DNA from: Sphingomonadales bacterium UBA6157
GTDB lineage: Bacteria > Pseudomonadota > Alphaproteobacteria > Sphingomonadales > Sphingomonadaceae
Assembly: GCA_002423025.1 (NCBI GenBank)
Contig: DIUN01000020.1
Coordinates: 243 to 11,055, forward strand
Direction of reading: 5' to 3'
Length of the DNA stretch: 10,813 nt
Positions 1 through 8,261 of the stretch are shown here, piece after piece. Within the stretch, counting starts at the first letter, position 1, and every line of letters starts with the position of its first letter. The position numbers and the translations under genes are program-made. The notes under the pieces were generated by a model. It made no database searches. It saw only the letters and a program-made list of their open reading frames with translations, and had not been told where the DNA came from.

Positions 1-561
1 CGGCGGCTGGCCTATGTCGGCATCACCCGCGCCCGGCGCTCGGCGACCATCGTCCATGCCGCCAACCGCCAGATCTATGGGCAATGGACCTCGGCGATCC
101 CGTCGCGCTTTGTCAGCGAGCTGCCGCCCGCCCATGTCGATGCCAGCAGCACGATGAGCGGCGGGCCGAGCCTGTGGCGGGCCGCGCTGGGCAGCCAGGG
201 CGGCGATCCATTCGGGGATGTGGCGCGGGGCACCGGGCGAGGCCCGGGCTGGACACGGGCGGCAGGGGCGATGGGAGGCAGCACAGGCGGAAGCAGCGGT
301 TCCAGCATGGCCGCCTCACGCGGGGGATTGGGGAGCAGTTCGATGGGCCGCAATTCCGGCCCGCTTATCGAGGCGCGCGCCAGCGCTGTATCGGTTGGCC
401 TCAAGGGCCGCTCGGATGTCAGCGTCGGCGCGCGGGTGTTTCACAGCAAGTTCGGCAATGGGACGATAACCGCGATCGAAGGCAACAAGCTTGAGATCGA
501 TTTCGAGCACGCCGGCCACAAGCGGGTGCTCGACAGTTTTATCGAAGTCGTAGCGAGCTGA
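1..561 (+). CDS. uvrD: UvrD/PcrA-type DNA helicase, C-terminal fragment
   Basis: This is the last 186 residues of a superfamily 1 ATP-dependent 3'-5' DNA helicase that acts in nucleotide excision repair and related DNA transactions; the start lies left of the window. Visible residues 5-12 read YVGITRAR, which is SF1 helicase motif VI with its arginine finger. FVSELP at about 38-43 marks the end of the helicase core. A long Gly/Ser/Ala-rich linker follows (about 50-140). The last 44 residues (143-186) form a small beta domain beginning GARVFHSKFGNG, matching the C-terminal Tudor-like domain of UvrD/PcrA that is known to contact RNA polymerase. The stop codon is TGA at 559-561. The end overlaps the converging small membrane-protein gene by 23 bases. 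UvrD and PcrA cannot be told apart from this fragment; the superfamily call is secure. Confidence 0.92.
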   Translation, partial: RRLAYVGITRARRSATIVHAANRQIYGQWTSAIPSRFVSELPPAHVDASSTMSGGPSLWRAALGSQGGDPFGDVARGTGRGPGWTRAAGAMGGSTGGSSGSSMAASRGGLGSSSMGRNSGPLIEARASAVSVGLKGRSDVSVGARVFHSKFGNGTITAIEGNKLEIDFEHAGHKRVLDSFIEVVAS

Positions 562-919
562 CCCGGCCGTTCGAGGCGAGCGGCGGCGTGTCGATGGCCT
601 GCTGGCTGCGCACCCGGCGTTCGGCGAACAGGCTGAACACGGTGGAAATGAAGATCGGCATCAGCATCAGCACGCCCGGAGCAGCGAACAGGATGGTGCC
701 AACCGGACTGAGGCCGAGGCTGTTGCCGGCGTAGAGATACAGACCGACGATGACGGCGACATTGAAGCGAAGCAGAAGGCCGACCCCGATGGCGGCGAGC
801 GCATAGCCCGTGCCGATCGCCTGGTCGAGCCCGGCCCAGGCGAAGCCGGCCATGGCGACAAGCAAAAGAACGTAACCGGGGCCGAAAATGTAGCGGCACA
901 GCAGGCGAAAATCGTCCAT
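539..919 (-). CDS. Small hydrophobic membrane protein, paralogue A
   Basis: This encodes a 126-residue protein that I do not recognise as a named family. It is very hydrophobic, with likely membrane segments at about residues 14-32, 37-50, 54-66 and 73-96, so three or four helices. A conserved-looking FAAPG motif sits at 78-82 and LLRFN at 49-53. The start is well fixed: GAGGGAG (bases 927-933, - strand) lies seven bases before ATG. The next gene on the same strand (1123-1440) encodes a clear paralogue that aligns without gaps over residues 1-96. Protein A carries about 20 extra basic/polar residues at its C-terminus, encoded across the end of uvrD, and overlaps that gene tail to tail by 23 bases. 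The 203-base AT-rich gap upstream suggests its own promoter. Function is unknown; no enzyme motif is visible. Confidence 0.72.
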   Translation of the reverse strand: MDDFRLLCRYIFGPGYVLLLVAMAGFAWAGLDQAIGTGYALAAIGVGLLLRFNVAVIVGLYLYAGNSLGLSPVGTILFAAPGVLMLMPIFISTVFSLFAERRVRSQQAIDTPPLASNGRVSSLRLR

Positions 920-940
920 CGAATTGCTCCCTCGTTTCGA

Positions 941-1110
941 GTGTTAGCTATTCGTAAACCTGCCGTTCACGTGTAACAAGATTACAAACTGTCAATTTTA
1001 TGTATATATAGTTAACAGTTGCGCCCTGCATGGAGAGCCATCACGCCGCCGCGCTGCCAAATGTAAATTCAACTGTAATAGGTGGTTAATCTACGCGTCG
1101 CTACGTAGGT
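941..1110. promoter_or_regulatory. AT-rich island with TGTAA/TTACA repeats upstream of paralogue A
   Basis: Two AT-rich stretches interrupt GC-rich DNA in the 203-base gap between the two small membrane-protein genes. The sequence shows a perfect dyad TGTAA-N5-TTACA at 972-986, an inverted pair AACTGT (987-992) and ACAGTT (1015-1020) flanking a TATATATA run (1003-1010), and further TGTAA copies at 1062-1066 and 1074-1078, the second within another AACTGT (1071-1076). A 5-bp inverted repeat CTACG/CGTAG lies at 1091-1108. On the - strand TTGACA occurs at 995-990, a perfect -35 hexamer, but no convincing -10 lies 16-18 bases on. The location fits the promoter and operator region of the gene at 539-919. 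The regulator is unknown. Confidence 0.5.
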
Positions 1111-1122
1111 AATCGGGCCGAA

Positions 1123-1440
1123 TCAGAAGCGCGAAACTGGCCGCGTCACATGGGCAAAGATCGAAATGGCAACGGCTGGGGAAAGAATCAGCAAACCCGG
1201 CGCGGCAAACAGCACAGCCTCAAGCGTATCGAAGTAGAGAAACTGCCGTGCAAAAAGATACGCGCCAGCCAGCACAAACAGATTGACCCGCAGCAGCATG
1301 CTCAGCAGCATCGCGCCGATCGCCCATTGCCAACCAACGACAGCCTCGATGCCGAACCAGGCCGCGCCGCACAGCAGCGCTGCCCCCGCCGCCAGCAGGA
1401 TGCCAAAGACATGCCCAAGCAATTCGCGAGTATCGTTCAT
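1123..1440 (-). CDS. Small hydrophobic membrane protein, paralogue B
   Basis: This encodes a 105-residue membrane protein of unrecognised family, paralogous to the product of 539-919. Hand alignment without gaps gives about 33 identical positions out of 96, including R5, F12-G13, A27-W28, G30, LLR-x-N at 49-53, G59-x-YL at 59-62 and the motif LFAAPG at 77-82. Hydrophobic segments lie at about residues 12-32, 37-50, 53-66 and 74-96, with short polar ends. The start is supported by GGAGGG at bases 1450-1445 (- strand), just before ATG. Unlike paralogue A, it has no long C-terminal tail. Its upstream region (1441 onward) is also AT-rich and is shared with the divergent MFS gene. Separate regulation from A is likely because 203 bases separate the two. 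Function is unknown. Confidence 0.72.
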   Translation of the reverse strand: MNDTRELLGHVFGILLAAGAALLCGAAWFGIEAVVGWQWAIGAMLLSMLLRVNLFVLAGAYLFARQFLYFDTLEAVLFAAPGLLILSPAVAISIFAHVTRPVSRF

Positions 1441-1652
1441 AACGCCCTCCGATGAGAGCTTGTAACGCTTTATAAACCATGACGCGATGAATTATCATCA
1501 ACATTTACAATTGTTTAACTTCACAATTTCGCAAGATTTACCTCACATTTGGCAGGCTGCGCACTTCACGCTGCGCCAAAGCCCGCCAATATCGCCATGA
1601 AGGCAAACCGCCTTGCTCCCCGCCGCGCCTCCGCCTAGAGCAATCTGCGCTC
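1441..1652. promoter_or_regulatory. Divergent intergenic region between paralogue B and the MFS gene
   Basis: This 212-base gap separates divergent genes and should hold promoters for both. The stretch 1456-1550 is strongly AT-rich, then composition returns to GC-rich towards 1652. Visible words include TGTAA at 1461-1465, the palindrome TTTATAAA at 1469-1476, TTACA at 1505-1509 and the palindrome ACAATTGT at 1507-1514. The TGTAA/TTACA words are the same ones that recur upstream of paralogue A. From about 1551 to 1652 I see no operator-like repeat and no strong ribosome-binding site. No terminator is evident. Confidence 0.5.
1491..1519 (-). promoter_or_regulatory. Possible sigma70-type promoter for paralogue B
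   Basis: On the - strand GATAAT (1496-1491) is a five-of-six match to the -10 consensus. It lies about 50 bases before the ATG of paralogue B. The hexamer 17 bases further upstream is GTTAAA (1519-1514), only a three-of-six match to TTGACA. The -10 is reasonable and the -35 is weak, so this is a candidate only. Confidence 0.25.
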
Positions 1653-2900
1653 GTGCCCGCCTTCCCCGCCCCCCTGCTTATCGCCAATTACCGCGCCTTC
1701 TGGGCCGCGAGGTTCATGGCGACCATCGCGGGTTCGATGCTGGTCATCGTCATTGGCTGGCAGGTTTATGACATCGCCCGGCAAACCATGTCGCCACGGG
1801 ATGCTGCCTTTTTGCTTGGCATGGTCGGGCTGGTGCAGTTCCTGCCGCTATTCGGCCTCACCCTCGTCGTCGGCGTGATCGCGGACCGGGTGGACCGGCG
1901 CTACATCGCCCGCGCCGCCATTGCACTCGAGATCGGCTGTGCCGGCTACCTCGCCGCACTGTCGATCGCCGATGCCGTCACCATTCCGGCGCTGTTTGTC
2001 GTGGCGGCCCTGCTTGGCGTCGGCCGCGCCTTCATCGCCCCGGCGCTTTCGGCACTGGCGCCAAACCTGGTGCCGCGCGCGCTGCTGCCTGGCGCCATCG
2101 CGCTCAACTCCATCGCTTTCCAGTCCGGGGCCGTCGCCGGGCCGCCGCTGGGCGCCTATCTCTATGCCGCCAACCCGGCCTCACCCTATATAGCCGCCAC
2201 AGCGCTGTTCATCGGCGCCTTTGTCGCCCTGCTGCGCATCACCAAGGTGCCGATGCCGGCGCCGGCCCGCGTTTCGCCCTGGCGCAGCCTGATCGAAGGC
2301 CTCGGCTATGTCCGCAACAACCGCATTGTGCTCGGCGCCATCACGCTGGATCTGTTTGCCGTGCTGCTTGGCGGCGCCACGGCCATGTTGCCGGTATATG
2401 CGCGGGATATCCTGCATGTCGGCGTCGAGGGGCTGGGGCCGCTGCGCGCTGCACCGGCACTGGGCGCGGCGCTCACCGCACTGGCGCTCGCCTTCCGTCC
2501 GCTCAGCCGGCGTGTCGGGCCGATCATGTTCCTCTGCGTCGGCCTGTTCGGCATTGCCACCATCGTGTTTGGCCTCAGCACTGATGTGAAGCTCTCGATG
2601 GCGGCCCTGGGCGTGCTGGGCGCGGCAGACATGATCTCGGTCTATATCCGCTCGTCGCTCATCCAGTTGCACACGCCTGATGAGATGCGCGGACGCGTCT
2701 CGGCCGTGTCCGGCCTGTTCATCTCGGCCTCCAACGAACTTGGCGAATTCGAGAGCGGCGTGACAGCGGCCTGGCTGGGGCCGGTGGAGGCCGTTGTGGC
2801 CGGCGGCGTCGCCGCAATCGGCGTCACTGTCCTATGGGCCGTAAAATATCCCGAACTGCGCCGGGCCGACAGGTTCGAAGCACCTGACGGCAGCCGCTGA
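1653..2900 (+). CDS. MFS transporter, MFS_3/EntS-like exporter
   Basis: This encodes a 415-residue major facilitator superfamily permease of the inner membrane, a proton-coupled export type. About 12 hydrophobic segments are visible. The loop between TM2 and TM3 carries GVIADRVDRR at 74-83, the classic MFS motif A. The stretch TPDEMRGRVSAVSG at 341-354 is typical of the MFS_3 (EntS-like) subgroup. The length is usual for the family. The start is taken as GTG at 1653: no in-frame ATG lies upstream, and the first internal Met (1716) would cut into the first membrane helix. No good Shine-Dalgarno precedes the GTG. A cysteine synthase gene follows after 40 bases on the same strand and may be co-transcribed. 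The substrate cannot be read from the sequence; related proteins export siderophores or drugs. Family is sure, substrate unknown. Confidence 0.9.
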   Translation: MPAFPAPLLIANYRAFWAARFMATIAGSMLVIVIGWQVYDIARQTMSPRDAAFLLGMVGLVQFLPLFGLTLVVGVIADRVDRRYIARAAIALEIGCAGYLAALSIADAVTIPALFVVAALLGVGRAFIAPALSALAPNLVPRALLPGAIALNSIAFQSGAVAGPPLGAYLYAANPASPYIAATALFIGAFVALLRITKVPMPAPARVSPWRSLIEGLGYVRNNRIVLGAITLDLFAVLLGGATAMLPVYARDILHVGVEGLGPLRAAPALGAALTALALAFRPLSRRVGPIMFLCVGLFGIATIVFGLSTDVKLSMAALGVLGAADMISVYIRSSLIQLHTPDEMRGRVSAVSGLFISASNELGEFESGVTAAWLGPVEAVVAGGVAAIGVTVLWAVKYPELRRADRFEAPDGSR

Positions 2901-2928
2901 CATCCGCTATAAAGCCGGATCACCTCCC

Positions 2929-2934
2929 GAGGAG
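2929..2934 (+). promoter_or_regulatory. Ribosome-binding site of cysK
   Basis: GAGGAG lies six bases before the ATG at 2941, fixing the cysK start. It falls in the 40-base gap after the MFS stop, so cysK can be translated independently even if the two genes share a transcript. Confidence 0.75.
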
Positions 2935-2940
2935 CACCCG

Positions 2941-3861
<921 letters not shown>

Positions 3862-4711
3862 ACCGGCACCAGCGTTACGAGCACGATCTCGGGCGGCACG
3901 CCAAGCCGCACCGGCAGCAGAGAGCTTCCCAGCCCGGATGACACCACGAGCGTGCTGCCACGCTCGTGGAAAACCCCGCGCAACCGGCTCCGGGCATAAT
4001 CGCTGACCAGCAGGCCGCCGATGAACGGCAGCCGAATCTGACCGCCATGCGTGTGCCCGGCGATCATCACCACCGGGCGCGCCTGCAGCCACTGGAAGAA
4101 ATCCGGCTCATGGGCGAGCACCAGCACCGGTCGGCCCGCCGGCGCTTGCCGCACGAGCCGCCGCATCTGCTCGACAGCCTCGCTGCCGCGAAGGTAACTG
4201 TCCGCCCCCACAAGTGTCAGCGGGCCGACAGTAATCCGCTCGCCGATCAGTACGCGTACCCGCGTACTCGCCAGCGCCGCCCGTGTGGCCTTCCGGCTAT
4301 CATGGTTGCCAACCACGGCCAGCACACCCAGCGGCGCCCTGAGGCTCGCAAAAGGTGCCAGCGCAGCCCTTGTCTCGCTGGCTGACCAGTCGCCAGGGTT
4401 GCCACTGAGATAGTCACCGCTCAGCACGACGAGCTCGGGCTTGAGCGCGTTCATCATCGCCACAACACGCTGCAATCGCTGCGGCGGCATGTCGATGGCG
4501 CTGGCGTGGCTGTCCGACAGCTGGACGATGCGCAGCGGCTGCTCCAGCCCCTGGACCGGCACTGTATAACGCACGATGCGAGGGTCCTGCATCGCCTGGC
4601 CATAGCCGAACAGGCCGAGGCCAGCAGCAGCGACAAGCAGGATCAGCAACAGGCGGCGCATCGCCCGCTGTTGGACGAAGCGCGGCAGCCTGTCCACCAG
4701 CGCAGGCCGGT

Positions 4712-5986
4712 CTAAAGCCGCGCCTTGTCCTCGCGCTGCTCGGATAGGAAGGCACTGAGCGGGTTCAGGCCCTGCGCCACTGCGCGTCCCGCCGCGACAT
4801 GGCGCAGTTGCGTGTAATACCAGGCCTGTGCGGCAAAGGCATTGACCGTACGGACCAGCTTCAGCGGCGAATGCGGCCCGAGCAAGCCCGGACCGATGCG
4901 AAGCTCCGCCTCGAACCGCGGCAGTGCATCGATGCGCCCGGCAAGGAGGTCCGCCACGCAATCGGGGGCGGCGCACATCGGCCTGCCGATGCCGACCATC
5001 GCGATGCCGGACGCCAGCGCCTGCTCCATCGCCAGCCGGCTGCGAAAGCCGCCGGTGACCAGCAGCGGCGGCGTCTTGCCGGCCATCAGCGTCTTCGCCA
5101 GCTCGACGAAATAAGCCTCTCGCGCCGCAGTCGAAGCCTGTTGCTTCGGCTCCTCGCGCGGCTCCAGCCCTTCAAAATCCATCATCGCCGGCTGCTCATA
5201 GGTGCCACCTGACAGCTCCATCAGGTCGACACCTAGGTCGGCAAGCCAGCCCGAAACGATCAGGCAATCGTCGAAGCCAAAGCCGCCTTTCTGAAAATCG
5301 GCGCTGTTGAGCTTCACGCCGACGCCGAAATCCGGGCCAACGGCGGCCCGCACCGCCTTGACGATCTCGAGGAGGAAGCGGGCGCGGTTTTCAAGGCTGC
5401 CGCCCCAATCGTCGGTACGCAAATTGGCCAAAGGTGAAAGGAATTGCGAGATCAGATAGCCATGCGCGGCATGTATCTGCACCCCGCCGAAACCGGCATC
5501 CCGTGACACCGTGGCGACATGGGCGAAGCGCGCAATAAGATCGCGGATCTGGGCCTCGGTGAGCGGCACCGGCATGCCGAACTGCCCGCCAGGCAACGCC
5601 AGCTTCACCGCCGAAGGCGCGCTCGGCGCGGGGTTGACCTTCACCTGCGTCTGCCGCCCGGCATGGCTGATCTGCACCCAGGCCGCCGTACCATTCTCCG
5701 TTGCCGCTGCCGCCCAGCGCTGCCAGGCCGCCCGGGCCTCAGCCGTCAGCGGCCCATCGACAATCACATTGCCCGGCCGTTCGAGGTGACGCCGGTCGAT
5801 CTGGACGTTGCCGGTGATCAGCAGGCCGGCACCATTGTTCGCCCATCGCCGATAGAGCCGCACATGTTCTTCATTGGGAACGCCGTCGCGGCCGGCGAGG
5901 CCCTCTGTCATCGCCGCCTTGGCAATCCGGTTGCGAAACCGGATGCCGGAGGGCAGCGCAAACGCCTCGCCGAGCGCGATCGACAT
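4712..5986 (-). CDS. NADH:flavin oxidoreductase, Old Yellow Enzyme family
   Basis: This encodes a 424-residue FMN-dependent TIM-barrel reductase, likely cytosolic. Motifs include NRIAKAAMTE at 19-28 (FMN-binding N-terminal strand), QISHAGRQ at 105-112, HAAHGYL at 172-178 (substrate-binding histidines and the catalytic tyrosine Y177), then FLSP and WGGSLENRAR at 194-203. K225 lies on a flavin-contact strand, and TGGFRS (311-316) and GIGRPM (332-337) bind the FMN phosphate. After the barrel only C338 and C343 occur, not the four-cysteine Fe-S motif of FadH, and there is no FAD/NADPH domain; a 60-residue helical tail follows instead. The start ATG is one base after the fadJ stop (TGAGATG), with AGAAGG nine bases upstream, so translation is probably coupled. 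Operon context suggests a role on unsaturated acyl-CoA or related enones; this is inference. Confidence 0.88.
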   Translation of the reverse strand: MSIALGEAFALPSGIRFRNRIAKAAMTEGLAGRDGVPNEEHVRLYRRWANNGAGLLITGNVQIDRRHLERPGNVIVDGPLTAEARAAWQRWAAAATENGTAAWVQISHAGRQTQVKVNPAPSAPSAVKLALPGGQFGMPVPLTEAQIRDLIARFAHVATVSRDAGFGGVQIHAAHGYLISQFLSPLANLRTDDWGGSLENRARFLLEIVKAVRAAVGPDFGVGVKLNSADFQKGGFGFDDCLIVSGWLADLGVDLMELSGGTYEQPAMMDFEGLEPREEPKQQASTAAREAYFVELAKTLMAGKTPPLLVTGGFRSRLAMEQALASGIAMVGIGRPMCAAPDCVADLLAGRIDALPRFEAELRIGPGLLGPHSPLKLVRTVNAFAAQAWYYTQLRHVAAGRAVAQGLNPLSAFLSEQREDKARL

Positions 5987-5987
5987 C

Positions 5988-8183
5988 TCAGGCGGCCTTC
6001 TTCTGTGCGGCGCGGCCATAGAAGGTCTCGCCGGCGGCCGCCATGTCACGCAGCAGCTGCGGCGGGCTGAAGCGCTCGCCATGGGCCTGGGCCAGCCGGT
6101 CCAGCACCGCCACGACATTGGCGATGCCCACGGTGTCCATGTGGCTGAACGGCCCACCGGTGAATGGCGCGAAGCCCCAGCCGAAGATGGCGCCAAGGTC
6201 TCCGTCTTCCGGCGTTTCCAGCACGCCCTCGGCAAAGCAGCGGGCACATTCCACCAGCTGGCGATAGAGCAACCGCTCCTTCACGGCATCCGGCGTGGGC
6301 TGCACTTCGGCAGCACCACCGGCAACGGTGGCCACTAGCTCGGGCCAGATGAACTTCTTGCCGCCGCCTTCCGGGTAGACATAAAAGCCCTTGGCGTTCT
6401 TGCGGCCATAGCGGCCAAGCTCGTTCATCTTCTCGATGACGCCATCGGCCGGGCCCGGCTTGTAGGCTGCGCCAAGGTCGGCCTTGGTCTGCTGGCCAAC
6501 CTTGTAGCTGAGGTCGAGGCCGACTTCGTCGTTCACCGCCAGCGGGCCGACAGGCATGCCCATCTGCTTGCCTAGGTTCTCGATGAGCGCCGGTGTGGTG
6601 CCTTCACCAAGCAGGGCGAGGCCCTCCTGCACATAGGTGCCGAAGCAGCGCGACGTGTAGAACCCACGGGAATCATTGACGACAATCGGCGTCTTGCGAA
6701 TGGCCGAGACATAATCCAGCGCCTTGGCGATGGCAGCCGGGCCGGTCTTCTTGCCGACGATAATCTCGACCAGCGGCATCTTCTCGACGGGCGAGAAGAA
6801 GTGGATGCCGATGAAGTTCTCCGGCTTGCTCCAGGCTTCGGCAAGGCCGGTGATCGGCAGCGTCGAGGTGTTGGAGCCAAAGATCGTATCGGCGCCGACC
6901 ACCGCTTCGGTGGCCTTGGTGACACCGGACTTGATCTCGCGGGTCTCGAACACCGCCTCGATGATCAGGTCACAGCCCTTGAGGTCGGCATAGTCGGTCG
7001 TCGCATGGATGCGATCGAGGATGACCTGCGCCTTTGCCGGGTCCATGCGCTTCTTGGCGAGCCGATCAGCGGTATACTGCTTGCCCTTGTCGGCGGCGGC
7101 CTGGTCACGATCGAGCAGCACAACTTCGATGCCGGCCTGCGCCGAGACCATGGCGATGCCGGCGCCCATCAGGCCGGCGCCGAGCATGCCGATCTTCTTC
7201 GTCGGCATCGGTGGCACGTTCTTGGGGCGGCGGGCGCCCTTTTCGGCGGCCTGCTTGGAGACGAACAGCGAGCGGATCATGTTGCCGGCCTGCGGATCGG
7301 CAACCACCTTGGCGAAATACTTGCTCTCCACCCGGATGGCCGTGTCCATCGGCAGCTGCGTGCCTTCATAAACGGCGGACAGGATGGCGATGGGCGCATT
7401 CATGTTGTGGTTGGTGGTCTTGGCGGTCATCGCCGTGCCGGCCATGAAGGTCTGCGCGAAGGCCGGGTTGAACATGCCGACGCCGCCGGGGAACTTGAAG
7501 TTCTTCTCGTCCCAGGGCTGCACGCCCTTGGTCGGGTTGGCCTTCACCCAGGCCTTGGCGCGCGTCACGACATCGGCGACCGGCGCAAGTTCCTGCACGA
7601 CGCCAAAGCCCAGCGCCTCCTGCGGGCTCATGTTCTTGCCCTGCAGCAGATACATCAGTGCCGGCTGCACGCCCATCAGGCGCGGCAGGCGCTGCGTACC
7701 GCCGGCGCCAGGAAACAGCCCAACCAGCACTTCCGGCAGGCCGAGCACGATCTTGGGGTTGTCCGCCACGACGCGGTAATGGCAGGCGAGCATGAACTCG
7801 AGCCCGCCGCCCAGCGCCAGGCCGTTGACAGCGGCAGCGACAGGCTTGCCGCAGGTCTCAAGGTCCCGCAGCAGCCGGTTGAGGCCGAACACGGCATCGA
7901 ACAGCTTGGCCATCTTGGATTTGCCGTCATCGACTACAGGAGCGTTGGTGCCGAACAGCGCGCCCATGCCCTTCAAGTCTGCGCCGGCCATGAAGCCGGA
8001 GGGCTTGCCGCTGGTCAGCACGGCGCCCTTCACGGCGTCGTCGGTCTTGAGCCGCACGATGGCGGCGGCGAGGTCCCGGCTCACTTCGGGCGTGATGACG
8101 TTCATCGAAAGGCCGGGAACGTCGATGGTGAGAGTCAGGATGCCATCGGCATCAAGCTCGGAACGGATTGCGGTATCGGTCAT
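5988..8183 (-). CDS. fadJ: Bifunctional enoyl-CoA hydratase / 3-hydroxyacyl-CoA dehydrogenase
   Basis: This encodes a 731-residue FadB/FadJ-type enzyme doing steps two and three of beta-oxidation: hydration of trans-2-enoyl-CoA, then NAD-dependent oxidation to 3-ketoacyl-CoA. The crotonase domain spans about 1-300, with an oxyanion-hole motif FMAGADLK at 64-71 and catalytic glutamates E129 (ALGGGLEF) and E151 (GLPEVLVG). The NAD domain spans about 328-505, with GAGLMGAG at 335-342 and the catalytic pair H461 (HFFSP) and E473. C-terminal dehydrogenase domains follow (about 507-605 and 640-720). The start at 8183 is chosen because GGGGAG lies nine bases upstream; a GTG at 8219 would fall inside a hairpin and add 12 atypical residues. 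It lies 78 bases after the thiolase gene and directly abuts the flavin oxidoreductase gene. FadB versus FadJ naming is uncertain; the enzyme type is not. Confidence 0.93.
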   Translation of the reverse strand: MTDTAIRSELDADGILTLTIDVPGLSMNVITPEVSRDLAAAIVRLKTDDAVKGAVLTSGKPSGFMAGADLKGMGALFGTNAPVVDDGKSKMAKLFDAVFGLNRLLRDLETCGKPVAAAVNGLALGGGLEFMLACHYRVVADNPKIVLGLPEVLVGLFPGAGGTQRLPRLMGVQPALMYLLQGKNMSPQEALGFGVVQELAPVADVVTRAKAWVKANPTKGVQPWDEKNFKFPGGVGMFNPAFAQTFMAGTAMTAKTTNHNMNAPIAILSAVYEGTQLPMDTAIRVESKYFAKVVADPQAGNMIRSLFVSKQAAEKGARRPKNVPPMPTKKIGMLGAGLMGAGIAMVSAQAGIEVVLLDRDQAAADKGKQYTADRLAKKRMDPAKAQVILDRIHATTDYADLKGCDLIIEAVFETREIKSGVTKATEAVVGADTIFGSNTSTLPITGLAEAWSKPENFIGIHFFSPVEKMPLVEIIVGKKTGPAAIAKALDYVSAIRKTPIVVNDSRGFYTSRCFGTYVQEGLALLGEGTTPALIENLGKQMGMPVGPLAVNDEVGLDLSYKVGQQTKADLGAAYKPGPADGVIEKMNELGRYGRKNAKGFYVYPEGGGKKFIWPELVATVAGGAAEVQPTPDAVKERLLYRQLVECARCFAEGVLETPEDGDLGAIFGWGFAPFTGGPFSHMDTVGIANVVAVLDRLAQAHGERFSPPQLLRDMAAAGETFYGRAAQKKAA

Positions 8184-8192
8184 GGTCTGGGT

Positions 8193-8198
8193 CTCCCC
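8193..8198 (-). promoter_or_regulatory. Ribosome-binding site deciding the fadJ start
   Basis: GGGGAG on the - strand lies nine bases before ATG at 8183. This favours that codon over the upstream in-frame GTG at 8219. Confidence 0.75.
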
Positions 8199-8213
8199 TG
8201 CAATGTCTCTGGT

Positions 8214-8241
8214 CGCCACCCCCGCAGTAGCGGAGGTGGCG
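8214..8241 (-). other. Intercistronic RNA hairpin between thiolase and fadJ genes
   Basis: Outer arms CGCCACC (8214-8220) and GGTGGCG (8235-8241) plus inner arms CCGC (8222-8225) and GCGG (8230-8233) close a four-base loop. The only irregular pair, 8221/8234, is a C-A mismatch in a + strand RNA but a G-U wobble in the - strand operon mRNA, giving a 12-bp stem there. The hairpin starts 20 bases after the thiolase stop and ends 30 bases before the fadJ start. No U-run follows, so it is not a standard terminator. An mRNA-stabilising, processing or attenuating element is more likely. Confidence 0.6.
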
Positions 8242-8261
8242 GTGGTGATGGCGCTATGGCC

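Noticed and set aside
1091..1108. Inverted repeat CTACG/CGTAG downstream of paralogue B, as a terminator
   Set aside because: The stem is only five base pairs with an eight-base loop and no U-tract follows on the - strand.
1597..1638. A 13-codon ORF (MKANRLAPRRASA) ending 14 bases before the MFS start, as a possible leader peptide
   Set aside because: No Shine-Dalgarno precedes it and no regulatory codon run or attenuator hairpin is seen. A short frame like this is expected by chance.
4662..4976. A 105-codon N-terminal extension of the phosphoesterase frame
   Set aside because: Most of it is an antiparallel-free shadow in another frame of the flavin oxidoreductase coding region. The composition is Arg/Ala/Gly-rich and no signal anchor would be exposed; the ATG at 4661 gives a normal protein.
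5987..6247. An 87-codon upstream extension of the flavin oxidoreductase frame
   Set aside because: It lies wholly within the 3' end of fadJ in another frame, and the family's normal N-terminus begins at the ATG at 5986.
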